Assembly: GCF_016908875.1 (NCBI RefSeq)
Contig: NZ_JAFBES010000010.1
Coordinates: 56,202-120,201, forward strand
Direction: 5' to 3'
DNA from: Bacillus ectoiniformans
GTDB lineage: Bacteria > Bacillota > Bacilli > Bacillales > Domibacillaceae
DNA length: 64,000 nucleotides
Part shown: in pieces, positions 17,757 through 25,389 of the stretch
Position numbering within the stretch: position 1 is the first letter of the stretch
How the letters are laid out: each line of letters begins with the position of its first letter
Translations under genes and position numbers: made by a program
Notes under the pieces: generated by a model
The model's input: the letters and a program-made list of their open reading frames with translations, nothing else
The model's database searches: none
Told to the model about the DNA's origin: nothing

Positions 17757-17807
17757 ATTATCGATAATCTATAATAAAACCATATCAACATTTTTTATAA
17801 TTGTCAA
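17757..17807 (-). promoter_or_regulatory. Promoter and GntR operator for the dctP-to-glxK operon
   Basis: Leftward promoter: -35 TTGACA (17807-17802), a 17-base spacer, -10 TATGGT (17784-17779). The palindrome ATTATCGATAAT (17757-17768) follows at about +10, where a bound protein would block transcription start or clearance. The same arrangement is present before etfB. This is one of four copies of the operator in the window. Confidence 0.7.
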
Positions 17808-17833
17808 AATAATTTTAAAATTAAATTTTTTCC

Positions 17834-17862
17834 TTTACTTTGTATTATCGATAAAATATAAT
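17834..17862 (+). promoter_or_regulatory. Promoter and GntR operator for dctQM
   Basis: -35 TTTACT (17834-17839), exactly 17 bases, -10 TATAAT (17857-17862). The palindrome TTATCGATAA (17845-17854) lies wholly inside the spacer, so a repressor and RNA polymerase would compete. The centre is 87 bases from the operator of the opposite promoter. Confidence 0.72.
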
Positions 17863-17917
17863 ACAGTGTAAGATTTGGAATAGTCTAATTAATTCGAAAG
17901 AGGGGGAGTTTTTAATA

Positions 17918-18502
17918 ATGAAGGATATCGTAAAAAGGATTGATCGTAACTTTGAAGAATATGTTTGCATCTCTTTGTTTTCTCTAATGGTTCTTTTAGT
18001 AAGCTTGCAGGTTTTCTCACGATTTATTTTTAATCTTCCATTAGAATGGTCTGAAGAACTTGCTCGTTTCGTTTTTATCTGGCTTGTCTATATCTCTATT
18101 TCACTTGCGGCCAAGCATAACCAACATTTAAAAATGGAAATGGGGCAAAAAATCCTTTCCAAGAAACTTGGGAACAAAATCTTTTACTTTTCAGACCTTT
18201 GCTGGCTGGCCTTCAATATATATATGATTTTTTATGGAGCGAGCATGGCAAGAGAGATGATGGGTTCTATTCAAACGTCTGCTGTTACTAGAATCAACAT
18301 GGGTTACATTTATACGATTATCCCAATTGGGTTCATGCTCATGTCTATCCGCATTATCCAAAACATGCTAAGAAGAGCAGCTGGAGAGAAGATTGATGAA
18401 GAAACTCTTGAAAATGTCCTTACCCTGGAACAGCCGTCAAAACTCAATGAATATAACAAGCATATTAATAGTGCTTTACTTAAGGAGGGAATCCAAAAAT
18501 GA
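17918..18502 (+). CDS. dctQ: TRAP transporter small membrane subunit DctQ
   Basis: A 194-residue protein with four hydrophobic segments typical of DctQ. The family markers EWSEELARFVFIWLVYIS and HLKMEM are near residues 45 and 72. It links the periplasmic-type binding protein DctP to the large DctM subunit in an Na+-coupled importer. The start is ATG 17918 behind GAGGGGGAG. The 3' end overlaps dctM by 4 bases. The C-terminal tail is somewhat longer than in minimal DctQ proteins. Confidence 0.87.
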   Translation: MKDIVKRIDRNFEEYVCISLFSLMVLLVSLQVFSRFIFNLPLEWSEELARFVFIWLVYISISLAAKHNQHLKMEMGQKILSKKLGNKIFYFSDLCWLAFNIYMIFYGASMAREMMGSIQTSAVTRINMGYIYTIIPIGFMLMSIRIIQNMLRRAAGEKIDEETLENVLTLEQPSKLNEYNKHINSALLKEGIQK

Positions 18503-19779
18503 CCGCAAGTATTGCGTTAGGTTCCGTTTTATTAGCTTCCCTGTTTATTGGAATACCGATTGCCATTGCCATTGGCATCGCTGTTACAGTTGCATTAACT
18601 ATTTCCGACATTCCAGCAGCTTTCTTGACACAAAGCGCATTTACAGCACTTGACTCTTTTCCCCTTATGGCCATTCCGTTTTTTATTTTAGCAGGTTCTT
18701 TAATGGAAACAGGCGGTCTATCAGGCCGGCTGATTAGTTTTGCTAACTCATTCATGAAACCGTTTACAGGGGGATTAGCCCTTGTGACGATGCTAGCCTG
18801 CCTTTTCTTTGCGGCATTATCAGGCTCTTCTCCTGCCACCGTGGCGGCTATTGGAACTATTATGTATCCAGCAATGGTTAAGAAAGGATATGACCCGGGA
18901 TTTTCTGCTGCTGTTTCTGCTTCAGGCGGTGGACTGGGAATTTTAATTCCACCTTCTATCCCTTTAATCATTTTCGGGATTTTAGCTAATGTTTCAATCA
19001 GTGATATGTTTTTAGCTGGGTTCGGTCCAGGCTTTGTTGCTGTAATCTTTTTAATCGGTTCGGTTATGATTATCTCTAAAAGAAAAGGATATAAAGGCAG
19101 CGGGGAAAAGATTAATTGGTCGGAAGTTAGAAGTACTTTTTGGGAAGCCAAATGGGCTCTTCTTACTCCTGTTATTATCTTAGGCGGTGTTTACGGAGGA
19201 ATTTTTACGCCTACTGAATCAGCTGTTATTGCTGTTTTATATGCTCTACTTATTGGTATCTTTATTTATAAAGAACTTAATATGCAAAGAATTAAACAGT
19301 CGTTAATTTCATCATCTATGATGACTGGAGCCATATTAATTATTCTAAGTACGGCCGCAGCTTTTTCAAAGCTTATCTCGATCTATCAAATTCCAACCAT
19401 TATTGGAAATCAAATTATGATTATATCAACTAATCCATTAGTCGTTCTATTACTAATAGCGCTACTTGTTTTATTCATTGGTACGTTTATGGAAACTCTT
19501 TCTATACTTATTATTCTCACACCGCTTTTTCTTCCTGTTGTGACACAGCTAGGTATCGATCCGATTCATTTTGGAATTGTTTTAGTTTTAGCAGCTGAAA
19601 TTGGCTTATTAACGCCGCCCGTTGGTTTAAACTTGTTTGTTGCATCCGGTATATCCAAGCTGTCAATTGAGCGCATATCCATCGCGGTCATACCGTTTAT
19701 TTTGTCGATGCTGCTCGCACTCCTTGTGATCATTTTATTTCCACAAGTTTCTACGTTTCTTCCCAATTTATTTGAATAA
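18499..19779 (+). CDS. dctM: TRAP transporter large permease DctM
   Basis: A 426-residue DctM with about 12 membrane segments. The family motifs SGSSPATVAAIG, SGGGLGILIPPSIPLIIFG and GGVYGGIFTPTESAV near residues 110, 147 and 230 are clear. It is the Na+-dependent translocation subunit. It starts at ATG 18499 behind AAGGAGGG, within the end of dctQ. Two strong hairpins follow and separate it from the convergent Fe-S oxidoreductase gene. Substrate class is probably a carboxylate, from family knowledge only. Confidence 0.9.
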   Translation: MTASIALGSVLLASLFIGIPIAIAIGIAVTVALTISDIPAAFLTQSAFTALDSFPLMAIPFFILAGSLMETGGLSGRLISFANSFMKPFTGGLALVTMLACLFFAALSGSSPATVAAIGTIMYPAMVKKGYDPGFSAAVSASGGGLGILIPPSIPLIIFGILANVSISDMFLAGFGPGFVAVIFLIGSVMIISKRKGYKGSGEKINWSEVRSTFWEAKWALLTPVIILGGVYGGIFTPTESAVIAVLYALLIGIFIYKELNMQRIKQSLISSSMMTGAILIILSTAAAFSKLISIYQIPTIIGNQIMIISTNPLVVLLLIALLVLFIGTFMETLSILIILTPLFLPVVTQLGIDPIHFGIVLVLAAEIGLLTPPVGLNLFVASGISKLSIERISIAVIPFILSMLLALLVIILFPQVSTFLPNLFE

Positions 19780-19781
19780 AG

Positions 19782-19833
19782 AAAAAGCAATGCCTCTGCT
19801 GAGCTGTTAACACCAGCCGGGGCATTGCTTTTT
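19782..19833 (+). terminator. Terminator after dctM
   Basis: The 13-base arm AAAAAGCAATGCC (19782-19794) pairs perfectly with GGCATTGCTTTTT (19821-19833), ending in a T-run. The A-rich left arm could let it work on both strands. Confidence 0.9.
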
Positions 19834-19868
19834 GAATTGATTTCTCATTATTCGGTTAAACCAATTAA

Positions 19869-19896
19869 GGGTGTCTCAAATGACTTTGAGACACCC
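19869..19896 (-). terminator. Terminator hairpin after the Fe-S oxidoreductase gene
   Basis: GGGTGTCTCAAA (19869-19880) and TTTGAGACACCC (19885-19896) form a perfect 12-base stem with a 4-base loop, just past the stop of the leftward gene. The T-tract after it is short on both strands, so termination strength is uncertain. Confidence 0.7.
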
Positions 19897-19911
19897 TATT
19901 ATTTTAACGCC

Positions 19912-21984
19912 TTATGCATTGACAGGGACCTTCACAATTGATTTCTCCAAGATTTCTGCCACATCCATTGTTTGAACCGTTTCTTCCAATTCAATTGCTT
20001 TTGTTCCGTCACTTAACATTGTTAAGCAGTATGGACAGCCTGATCCAATCACACTTGGACTGACAGCCATTGCCTGTTCCGTTCTTGCCACGTTAATTCG
20101 GCTCCCAGTGGTTTCTTCCACCCACATTAAGCCTCCGCCAGCCCCGCAGCACATTCCCGTTTCTCGATGCCGATCCATTTCTACTAGCTTGATGCCTGGA
20201 ATCGAATTTAAAATTTCTCGTGGCGGGTCATAAACATCATTATAACGGCCAAGATAACAAGAATCGTGAAAGGTGATTGTTTCGTTTACTCTATATTTTG
20301 GGTTTAAATGACCCTCTTTTATTAATCGGTCAAGCACTTCTGTATGGTGATACACTTCCACTGTAAAACCAAAGTCTGGATATTCATTTTTGAATATATT
20401 ATATGCATGGGGATCAATCGTAACAATTTTCTTCACATCATTTTTTTCAAATTCCGCAATGTTTGCTGCTGTCAGCTCCTGAAATAAAAACTCATTGCCG
20501 AGCCGGCGGGCTGTGTCCCCTGAATTCTTTTCTTTGTTGCCTAGAATGGCGAAAGAAATGTTAGCTTCATTCAGCAGCTTTGCAAAGGATAATGCAATTT
20601 TTTGGCTGCGGCTATCGAATGCGCCCATTGACCCAACCCAGAACAGAAATTCTGGGTCTTCACCCGATTTCTTTACCTCTTTCATCGTCGGAATATGAAT
20701 ATCATCACGAAGCGTCCGCCATTTCTCTTTATCTTTCCGGTTTAATCCCCACGGATTTCCCTGGCGCTCAATATTGGTCATCGCACGCTGGGCCTCTGGA
20801 TTCATTTTCCCTTCCGTCAAGACTAAATATCGGCGCATATCAATAATTTTATCGACATGCTCATTCATGACCGGGCATTGGTCTTCACAGTTTCGGCATG
20901 TTGTACAGGCCCATATTTCTTCTTCTGTAATGACCTCTCCTATCATTAACGGACTGTATGATTCAATTCCTTTAGCAATGTGATTCCCTTGAGTATTGGA
21001 GAATGCAAATGATGGTACCCACGGCTGCTGTGAAGTAACAGCGGCACCAGTTAAGGTAAGGTGATTGCGTAGTTTTACAATCAAATCCATCGGTGAAAGC
21101 ATTTTGCCGGTGCCAGTAGCAGGACACATATTTGTGCAGCGGCCGCATTCTACACAGGCATATAAATCGATTAGCTGATGCTGTGTAAAATCCTCCACTA
21201 TTCCAACTCCAAATGTTTCTTTCGTTTCGTCTTCAAAATCTATCTTTTCCAGTTTTCCTTGAGAAGATAGACGACTGAAAAACACATTGGCCGGTCCTGC
21301 AATTAAGTGTGCATGTTTTGATTGTGGAACATAAACAAGAAATGCCAGCAGGAATAATAAATGAACCCACCATGCCATGTAAAATAACCCAATTGCCATC
21401 GCTTCGCCTATACCGCCTAAAATAAATGCAATAAAAGATGCGACCGGTTCATAAATCGATAATTCATGCTGATGCCAAATCAGCGACATGCCATTTCCAA
21501 TCAGAACGGATACCATTAACCCGCCAATAAAAATGAGAACAAGTCCTGATTTAAACCCTCTTTTTAAGCGAACAAGCTTCTCAATGTAGCGGCGATGGAA
21601 CGCCCAGACAACTGCTGTTAAAATAAGCAGCGTCACTATTTCCTGAAAAAGAGTAAATATGGGATATAGTGGGCCAAGTGGCAAGTGCGCCCTCGGGACC
21701 AACCCTTTTATAATAAAATCGATTGCTCCTAATTGAACGAGAAGAAAGCCGTAAAAAAAGAGAATGTGTATGATCCCGCTTTTTTTATCTTTCAAAAGCT
21801 TTCTCTGGCCAAAAACGTTTACTTTCACCCGCGCCCAGCGTTCTTTTAGTTTATTATCAAATTCAACTTTCTTTCCTTGCTTAATATATTGATAGCGCGT
21901 TTTAATTAAATAGATAAATAAATAAACAGCATAGCCTGTCACAATAAGAAATGCGATGAGGTTAATCGTTAATAAGGTATTCAA
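19912..21984 (-). CDS. Membrane Fe-S oxidoreductase, probable ETF:quinone reductase (FadF-like)
   Basis: A 690-residue protein. The N-terminal third has several membrane helices of the nitrate reductase gamma type. Two [4Fe-4S] ferredoxin sites follow: C277, C280, C283, C287 and C360, C363, C366, C370. Two CCG domains lie at the C-terminus (HDSCYLGR; MCCGAGGG; GSGCPYC). This is the architecture of B. subtilis FadF (YwjF) and related proteins thought to move electrons from EtfAB to menaquinone. It is the third gene after etfB-etfA. The start is TTG at 21984 with AAGGGG 10 nt upstream. Partner and direction of electron flow are inferred from context. Confidence 0.82.
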   Translation of the reverse strand: MNTLLTINLIAFLIVTGYAVYLFIYLIKTRYQYIKQGKKVEFDNKLKERWARVKVNVFGQRKLLKDKKSGIIHILFFYGFLLVQLGAIDFIIKGLVPRAHLPLGPLYPIFTLFQEIVTLLILTAVVWAFHRRYIEKLVRLKRGFKSGLVLIFIGGLMVSVLIGNGMSLIWHQHELSIYEPVASFIAFILGGIGEAMAIGLFYMAWWVHLLFLLAFLVYVPQSKHAHLIAGPANVFFSRLSSQGKLEKIDFEDETKETFGVGIVEDFTQHQLIDLYACVECGRCTNMCPATGTGKMLSPMDLIVKLRNHLTLTGAAVTSQQPWVPSFAFSNTQGNHIAKGIESYSPLMIGEVITEEEIWACTTCRNCEDQCPVMNEHVDKIIDMRRYLVLTEGKMNPEAQRAMTNIERQGNPWGLNRKDKEKWRTLRDDIHIPTMKEVKKSGEDPEFLFWVGSMGAFDSRSQKIALSFAKLLNEANISFAILGNKEKNSGDTARRLGNEFLFQELTAANIAEFEKNDVKKIVTIDPHAYNIFKNEYPDFGFTVEVYHHTEVLDRLIKEGHLNPKYRVNETITFHDSCYLGRYNDVYDPPREILNSIPGIKLVEMDRHRETGMCCGAGGGLMWVEETTGSRINVARTEQAMAVSPSVIGSGCPYCLTMLSDGTKAIELEETVQTMDVAEILEKSIVKVPVNA

Positions 21985-22019
21985 TGGCGCAGTTCCCCTT
22001 AACTTAACATTTTGGACAC

Positions 22020-22997
22020 TTAGACATTCACAATTTCTTTCTTCAGTTCTTTAATCAGCAATGGAACGACTTCAAAAAGGTCGCCGACAATACCGTAGTC
22101 AGCCGCATCAAATATAGGGGCTTCAGCATCTTTGTTAATAGCAACAGTGACTTTGGAATTCGACATGCCGGCTAAATGCTGGATCGCACCGGAAATTCCA
22201 CAGGCAATATACAAGTCAGGAGTCACGACTTTACCTGTCTGCCCGATTTGCAAAGAATAATCACAGTAGTCTGCATCACATGCACCTCGTGATGCACCGA
22301 CAGCACCGCTAAACAGATCAGCCAGCTCCTCAAGTAATTTAAAGCCTTCTGCACTTTTTACTCCCCGTCCTCCAGCAACTATAACCTGTGCTTCTGAAAG
22401 ATCAACACCCTCAGACGTTTTGCGAACAATTTCTTTAATGACCGTACGTAAACTTTTGATTTCAACAGCAACAGATTCTACACTTCCTGCACGAGATTCA
22501 TCTTTCTCAAGTAATGTAATATTGTTTGGACGGATGGTACTGCATATAATACCTTCCGTAATGGATTTTTTCTCAAATGCTTTACCGGAATAAATAGGAC
22601 GTGTAAAGATAACATCACCGCCGTTAACTTCGACAGCTATGGCATCTGAAACAAGACCGGCCTGAAGTTTTGTGGCAATGCGCGGCGAAAGATCCTTCCC
22701 TCGCGCTGTATGGCCCATAACGATTCCCTCCGGCTGCTCCCGTTCAATGACTGTCATGACCGCTTGTGTAAATCCATCCGTTGTATACGATTTTAGCTGT
22801 ATGTTTTCTGCTGTTACAACACGGTCTGCCCCGTACATAATCAATTCATCCGCAAGATGACCGACACTTTCTCCGCAGAGAAGGGCAACCACTTCCCCGC
22901 CTTCTGCGATTGTTTTCCCAGCAGCAACTGCTTCCAAAGACACTTTCCGCAGTAAATTATCACGAATTTCACCGACCACTAATACTTTACGCGCCAT
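22020..22997 (-). CDS. etfA: Electron transfer flavoprotein alpha subunit
   Basis: A 325-residue EtfA. The C-terminal FAD-binding region is typical: GGRGVKSAEGF, then GAVGASRGACDA and SLQIGQTGKVVTPDLYIACGISGAIQH. With EtfB it accepts electrons from acyl-CoA dehydrogenases and passes them to an ETF:quinone oxidoreductase, here most likely the downstream Fe-S membrane protein. The start is ATG 22997 behind GGGGAGATATCC, 16 bases after etfB. This is an accessory Etf pair in the island. A housekeeping pair is expected elsewhere. Confidence 0.92.
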   Translation of the reverse strand: MARKVLVVGEIRDNLLRKVSLEAVAAGKTIAEGGEVVALLCGESVGHLADELIMYGADRVVTAENIQLKSYTTDGFTQAVMTVIEREQPEGIVMGHTARGKDLSPRIATKLQAGLVSDAIAVEVNGGDVIFTRPIYSGKAFEKKSITEGIICSTIRPNNITLLEKDESRAGSVESVAVEIKSLRTVIKEIVRKTSEGVDLSEAQVIVAGGRGVKSAEGFKLLEELADLFSGAVGASRGACDADYCDYSLQIGQTGKVVTPDLYIACGISGAIQHLAGMSNSKVTVAINKDAEAPIFDAADYGIVGDLFEVVPLLIKELKKEIVNV

Positions 22998-23013
22998 GGA
23001 TATCTCCCCTTTA

Positions 23014-23787
23014 TTAAATAACTTTAGCTTCGTTGTGCAGTAAATTTACTAATTCTATTACTTGATCTTCTAACTCGCCGTTCAATATTTTTCCTGCTTC
23101 TTTTTTCGGTGGTAAATACATATCTATTGTTATTGTTTTTGTTTTAACATCTTCTTTCTCAAGAGCCAGATCATCAAATTCAAGTTCTTCAAGCGGCTTT
23201 TTCTTCGCTTTCATAATACCCGGAAGCGACGGATAGCGAGGCTCATTTAAACCTTGCTGCGCTGTGACCAAAAGCGGCAGTGAAACTTCAACGGTTTCTA
23301 TATCTCCTTCAATATCATGTTCAATAACTGCTGTTTTTTCATGTATACCAAGTTTTGTAATCATTGTTACACACGGTACATCGAGTAATTCCGCTAAGCG
23401 GGGACCGACCTGACCCGATCCCCCGTCGATAGCCACGTTACCGCCAAGAATAATATCGAATGCATTTTTCTTAAAAAATTCGGCTAAAATGACAGCCGTT
23501 GTATATTCATCCCCTTCTTCAAGGTCTTCTTGTGTATTGATCAATACCGCTTTATCAGCCCCCATTGCCAGAGCTGTCCGGAGCTCCTTCTCCGATTCTT
23601 GATCACCCACAGTTACAACTGTTACCTGACCCCCGTGGTGTTCCTTTAGCTGAATCGCTTCTTCAATGGCATACTCATCATATGGATTAATAATAAACGC
23701 AGCGCCTGACTCGTTTATGGCACCATTTTCAATTACAATTTTTTCTTCTGTGTCAAATGTTCTTTTCATAATTACATGAATGTTCAT
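23014..23787 (-). CDS. etfB: Electron transfer flavoprotein beta subunit
   Basis: A 257-residue EtfB with the expected blocks INPYDEYAIEEA, ALAMGADKAV and GGNVAIDGGSGQVGPRLAELL (abbreviated) for AMP/FAD-side binding, and the LPLLVTAQQGLNEPRYPSLPG loop that contacts dehydrogenase partners. First gene of the leftward etfB-etfA-Fe-S operon. The promoter carries the same ATTATCGATAAT operator as the dctP operon, linking it to the acyl-CoA dehydrogenase. The start is ATG 23787 behind AGGAGG. Confidence 0.92.
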   Translation of the reverse strand: MNIHVIMKRTFDTEEKIVIENGAINESGAAFIINPYDEYAIEEAIQLKEHHGGQVTVVTVGDQESEKELRTALAMGADKAVLINTQEDLEEGDEYTTAVILAEFFKKNAFDIILGGNVAIDGGSGQVGPRLAELLDVPCVTMITKLGIHEKTAVIEHDIEGDIETVEVSLPLLVTAQQGLNEPRYPSLPGIMKAKKKPLEELEFDDLALEKEDVKTKTITIDMYLPPKKEAGKILNGELEDQVIELVNLLHNEAKVI

Positions 23788-23817
23788 TTTACTAACCTCC
23801 TACCTTTCACTTTATAT

Positions 23818-23864
23818 ATTATCGATAATGTATAAACAATATCAATTATTTTTAGAATTGTCAA
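23818..23864 (-). promoter_or_regulatory. Promoter and GntR operator for etfB-etfA
   Basis: Leftward promoter: -35 TTGACA (23864-23859), a 17-base spacer, -10 TATTGT (23841-23836). The operator ATTATCGATAAT (23818-23829) lies near the transcription start. The stretch from -35 to -10 is closely similar to that before dctP, which suggests that one control region was copied from the other. Confidence 0.7.
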
Positions 23865-23913
23865 AAAACAATAATGTTGATTATTCTGGAATTTTGAGTT
23901 AAAGTTATATTAA

Positions 23914-23931
23914 TTATCGATAAAATATAAT
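23914..23931 (+). promoter_or_regulatory. Operator and -10 of the gntR promoter
   Basis: TTATCGATAA (23914-23923) is followed two bases later by TATAAT (23926-23931), the same operator-to--10 spacing as in the dctQM promoter. No good -35 is visible at 16-18 bases upstream. The position next to the regulator gene implies autoregulation. Confidence 0.65.
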
Positions 23932-23949
23932 ATAAAGGAGCATAGATTT

Positions 23950-24609
23950 ATGCCGAAACTTGTCAAAAGCTATACCCTTTCTGATCAAGTTTGTGATCTT
24001 CTCAAAGACTCTATTATTAGGGGGGATTTAAAACCCGGAGATCGACTATTAGAATTAGATATCGCCAAAAATTACAATGTAAGTCAAGCACCTGTAAGAG
24101 AAGCACTATCCAGGTTAAAAAACGAAGGGTTTGTCATTCATTATCCGCATAAAGGAACTTTTGTTTCCAATTTTTCAAAGAAGAATATTGAAGAAGTTTA
24201 TAGCTTTAGGGAAGCTGTAGAACCTTTAGCCATTAAGCGGGCGATTAGTAATATTACGGATGACGATTTAGAAAAATTAAAATCTATATATGAAGATATG
24301 CTTCAAGCTGGAAAAGAAAATGATCTTGAAATGCTGAACAAGCATGATATTGCTTTCCACACTTATATTTACAAATTAGCAGACCATGAATTTATGTTTA
24401 ACGTATGGGAAAATTTAAGTTCTGCTTCTAATCGCATTTGGTATTTGACCAATCAAATTTATTTTAAAAATCTAAACGAGGTAGCAAAACTTCATGAGCC
24501 TATCCTTAATGCTTTATATAAAAGAGATGCTGAAGAATGTATAGCCGCTTTTAAAGCACATATGAAGTTTGTCTGGGATAAAATTAGGGATGAAGAAAAA
24601 ATAAAGTAA
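23950..24609 (+). CDS. GntR-family transcriptional regulator (FCD domain)
   Basis: A 219-residue regulator with an N-terminal winged HTH (residues 10-75; motif PGDRLLELDIAKNYNVSQAPVREALSRL, shortened) and a C-terminal all-helical FCD domain (about 80-210). The D/H metal-ligand pattern is in HDIAFHTYIYKLADH and the later histidines. FCD regulators usually repress and release DNA on binding a carboxylate or its CoA derivative. It is divergent from etfB, and both sides carry its likely operator. It probably controls the whole 5-24 kb island. The ligand is unknown. Confidence 0.87.
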   Translation: MPKLVKSYTLSDQVCDLLKDSIIRGDLKPGDRLLELDIAKNYNVSQAPVREALSRLKNEGFVIHYPHKGTFVSNFSKKNIEEVYSFREAVEPLAIKRAISNITDDDLEKLKSIYEDMLQAGKENDLEMLNKHDIAFHTYIYKLADHEFMFNVWENLSSASNRIWYLTNQIYFKNLNEVAKLHEPILNALYKRDAEECIAAFKAHMKFVWDKIRDEEKIK

Positions 24610-24675
24610 AAAATGACACCCTTAATAATACTGGGTATTCTACAGTAAATAACTCCCACAACATCACCGAAAGCC

Positions 24676-24718
24676 AACCAAAAAAGAACATCCCGCCAAA
24701 GGATGTTCTTTTTTGGTT
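24676..24718 (+). terminator. Bidirectional terminator after gntR
   Basis: An 18-base perfect stem: AACCAAAAAAGAACATCC (24676-24693) with GGATGTTCTTTTTTGGTT (24701-24718), 7-base loop. A- and T-rich arms allow it to serve both gntR and the convergent small ORF. Confidence 0.92.
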
Positions 24719-24719
24719 T

Positions 24720-24875
24720 TTAAGAAAAACGGTGAGCTTTTGTTGATCTTTTTAAAATAATATTTTTTTGAGACATTTCCGTATGTCCGTTTACTTGCGA
24801 CTTCTGGCGTTTCGGTCTCGTCCAATTATGGTGAAAGAGCTCTGAATGTGGATCTAATTGATCTTTATAACTCAT
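24720..24875 (-). CDS. Small hydrophilic protein of 51 residues, unknown function
   Basis: An ORF from ATG 24875 to a TAA at 24722-24720, behind a strong GAGGTGAGG. The protein is basic and polar (starts MSYKDQLDPHSELFHHNW; middle RPKRQKSQ) with no membrane segment. It ends right at a bidirectional terminator, which supports a real transcription unit. Size and composition resemble small sporulation or stress-associated Bacillus proteins, but I do not recognise it. Confidence 0.55.
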   Translation of the reverse strand: MSYKDQLDPHSELFHHNWTRPKRQKSQVNGHTEMSQKNIILKRSTKAHRFS

Positions 24876-24967
24876 TTCCTCACCTCATTTTATATAATCA
24901 ACGTGAGTTCTCAAAAGAGAAATCTTTTATAGACTGTGCAGATCTATAAACTTTATTCGATGATAAG

Positions 24968-25003
24968 AAAACCCGTCGGACAAATGTCTGTCTGACGGGT
25001 TTT
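24968..25003 (-). terminator. Terminator after the rhodanese gene
   Basis: AAAACCCGTC (24968-24977) pairs with GACGGGTTTT (24994-25003), with further inner pairing. In the leftward direction it ends in TTTTCTTAT. Confidence 0.82.
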
Positions 25004-25012
25004 CCTTCGTTC

Positions 25013-25315
25013 TTATTTCGTGTTTCCTGTCCATTCAAGCATGCCGCCAACCATGTTGCGCACTTTAAATCCTTGGTCTTGCATGTAATGGCAGACATTT
25101 TCGCTGCGGCGTCCAGAACGGCAAACGAAAATATATTCCGTTTCTTTGTCAAATTGATCTAAATGCTCAGGAATCGTTCCCATCACAATATGTTTCGCTT
25201 CTGGGATCATGCCTTCTGCTACTTCTTCATGTTCACGAACATCAACGATCGCGAGGTTTTCGCCATTTGCCAATTTTTCCTTTAATTCATTTGGCGTAAT
25301 TGTTGGTATTGACAT
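25013..25315 (-). CDS. ytwF: Rhodanese-like sulfurtransferase YtwF
   Basis: A 100-residue single-domain rhodanese. The active-site loop CRSGRRS carries the catalytic cysteine, and the entry motif VDVREHEEVAEGMIPEAKHI is typical. It likely transfers sulfane sulfur or acts in sulfur trafficking in the cytoplasm. I start it at ATG 25315. The upstream in-frame GTG at 25324 is inside the ribosome binding region. It follows leuS by 75 bases on the same strand, with no strong terminator between them. Confidence 0.87.
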   Translation of the reverse strand: MSIPTITPNELKEKLANGENLAIVDVREHEEVAEGMIPEAKHIVMGTIPEHLDQFDKETEYIFVCRSGRRSENVCHYMQDQGFKVRNMVGGMLEWTGNTK

Positions 25316-25389
25316 ACTTAACACCCTTCCTTTGTTTAATTGAATGTCACAAGTTGAAAGAATATCACACAGTCTTACTATACCAGGTA

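Noticed and set aside
18480..19151. 223-codon minus-strand ORF opposite dctM
   Set aside because: It is fully antisense to a clear DctM gene, Pro/Ala/Lys-rich without any domain, and has no ribosome binding site. It arises from codon bias of the membrane protein.
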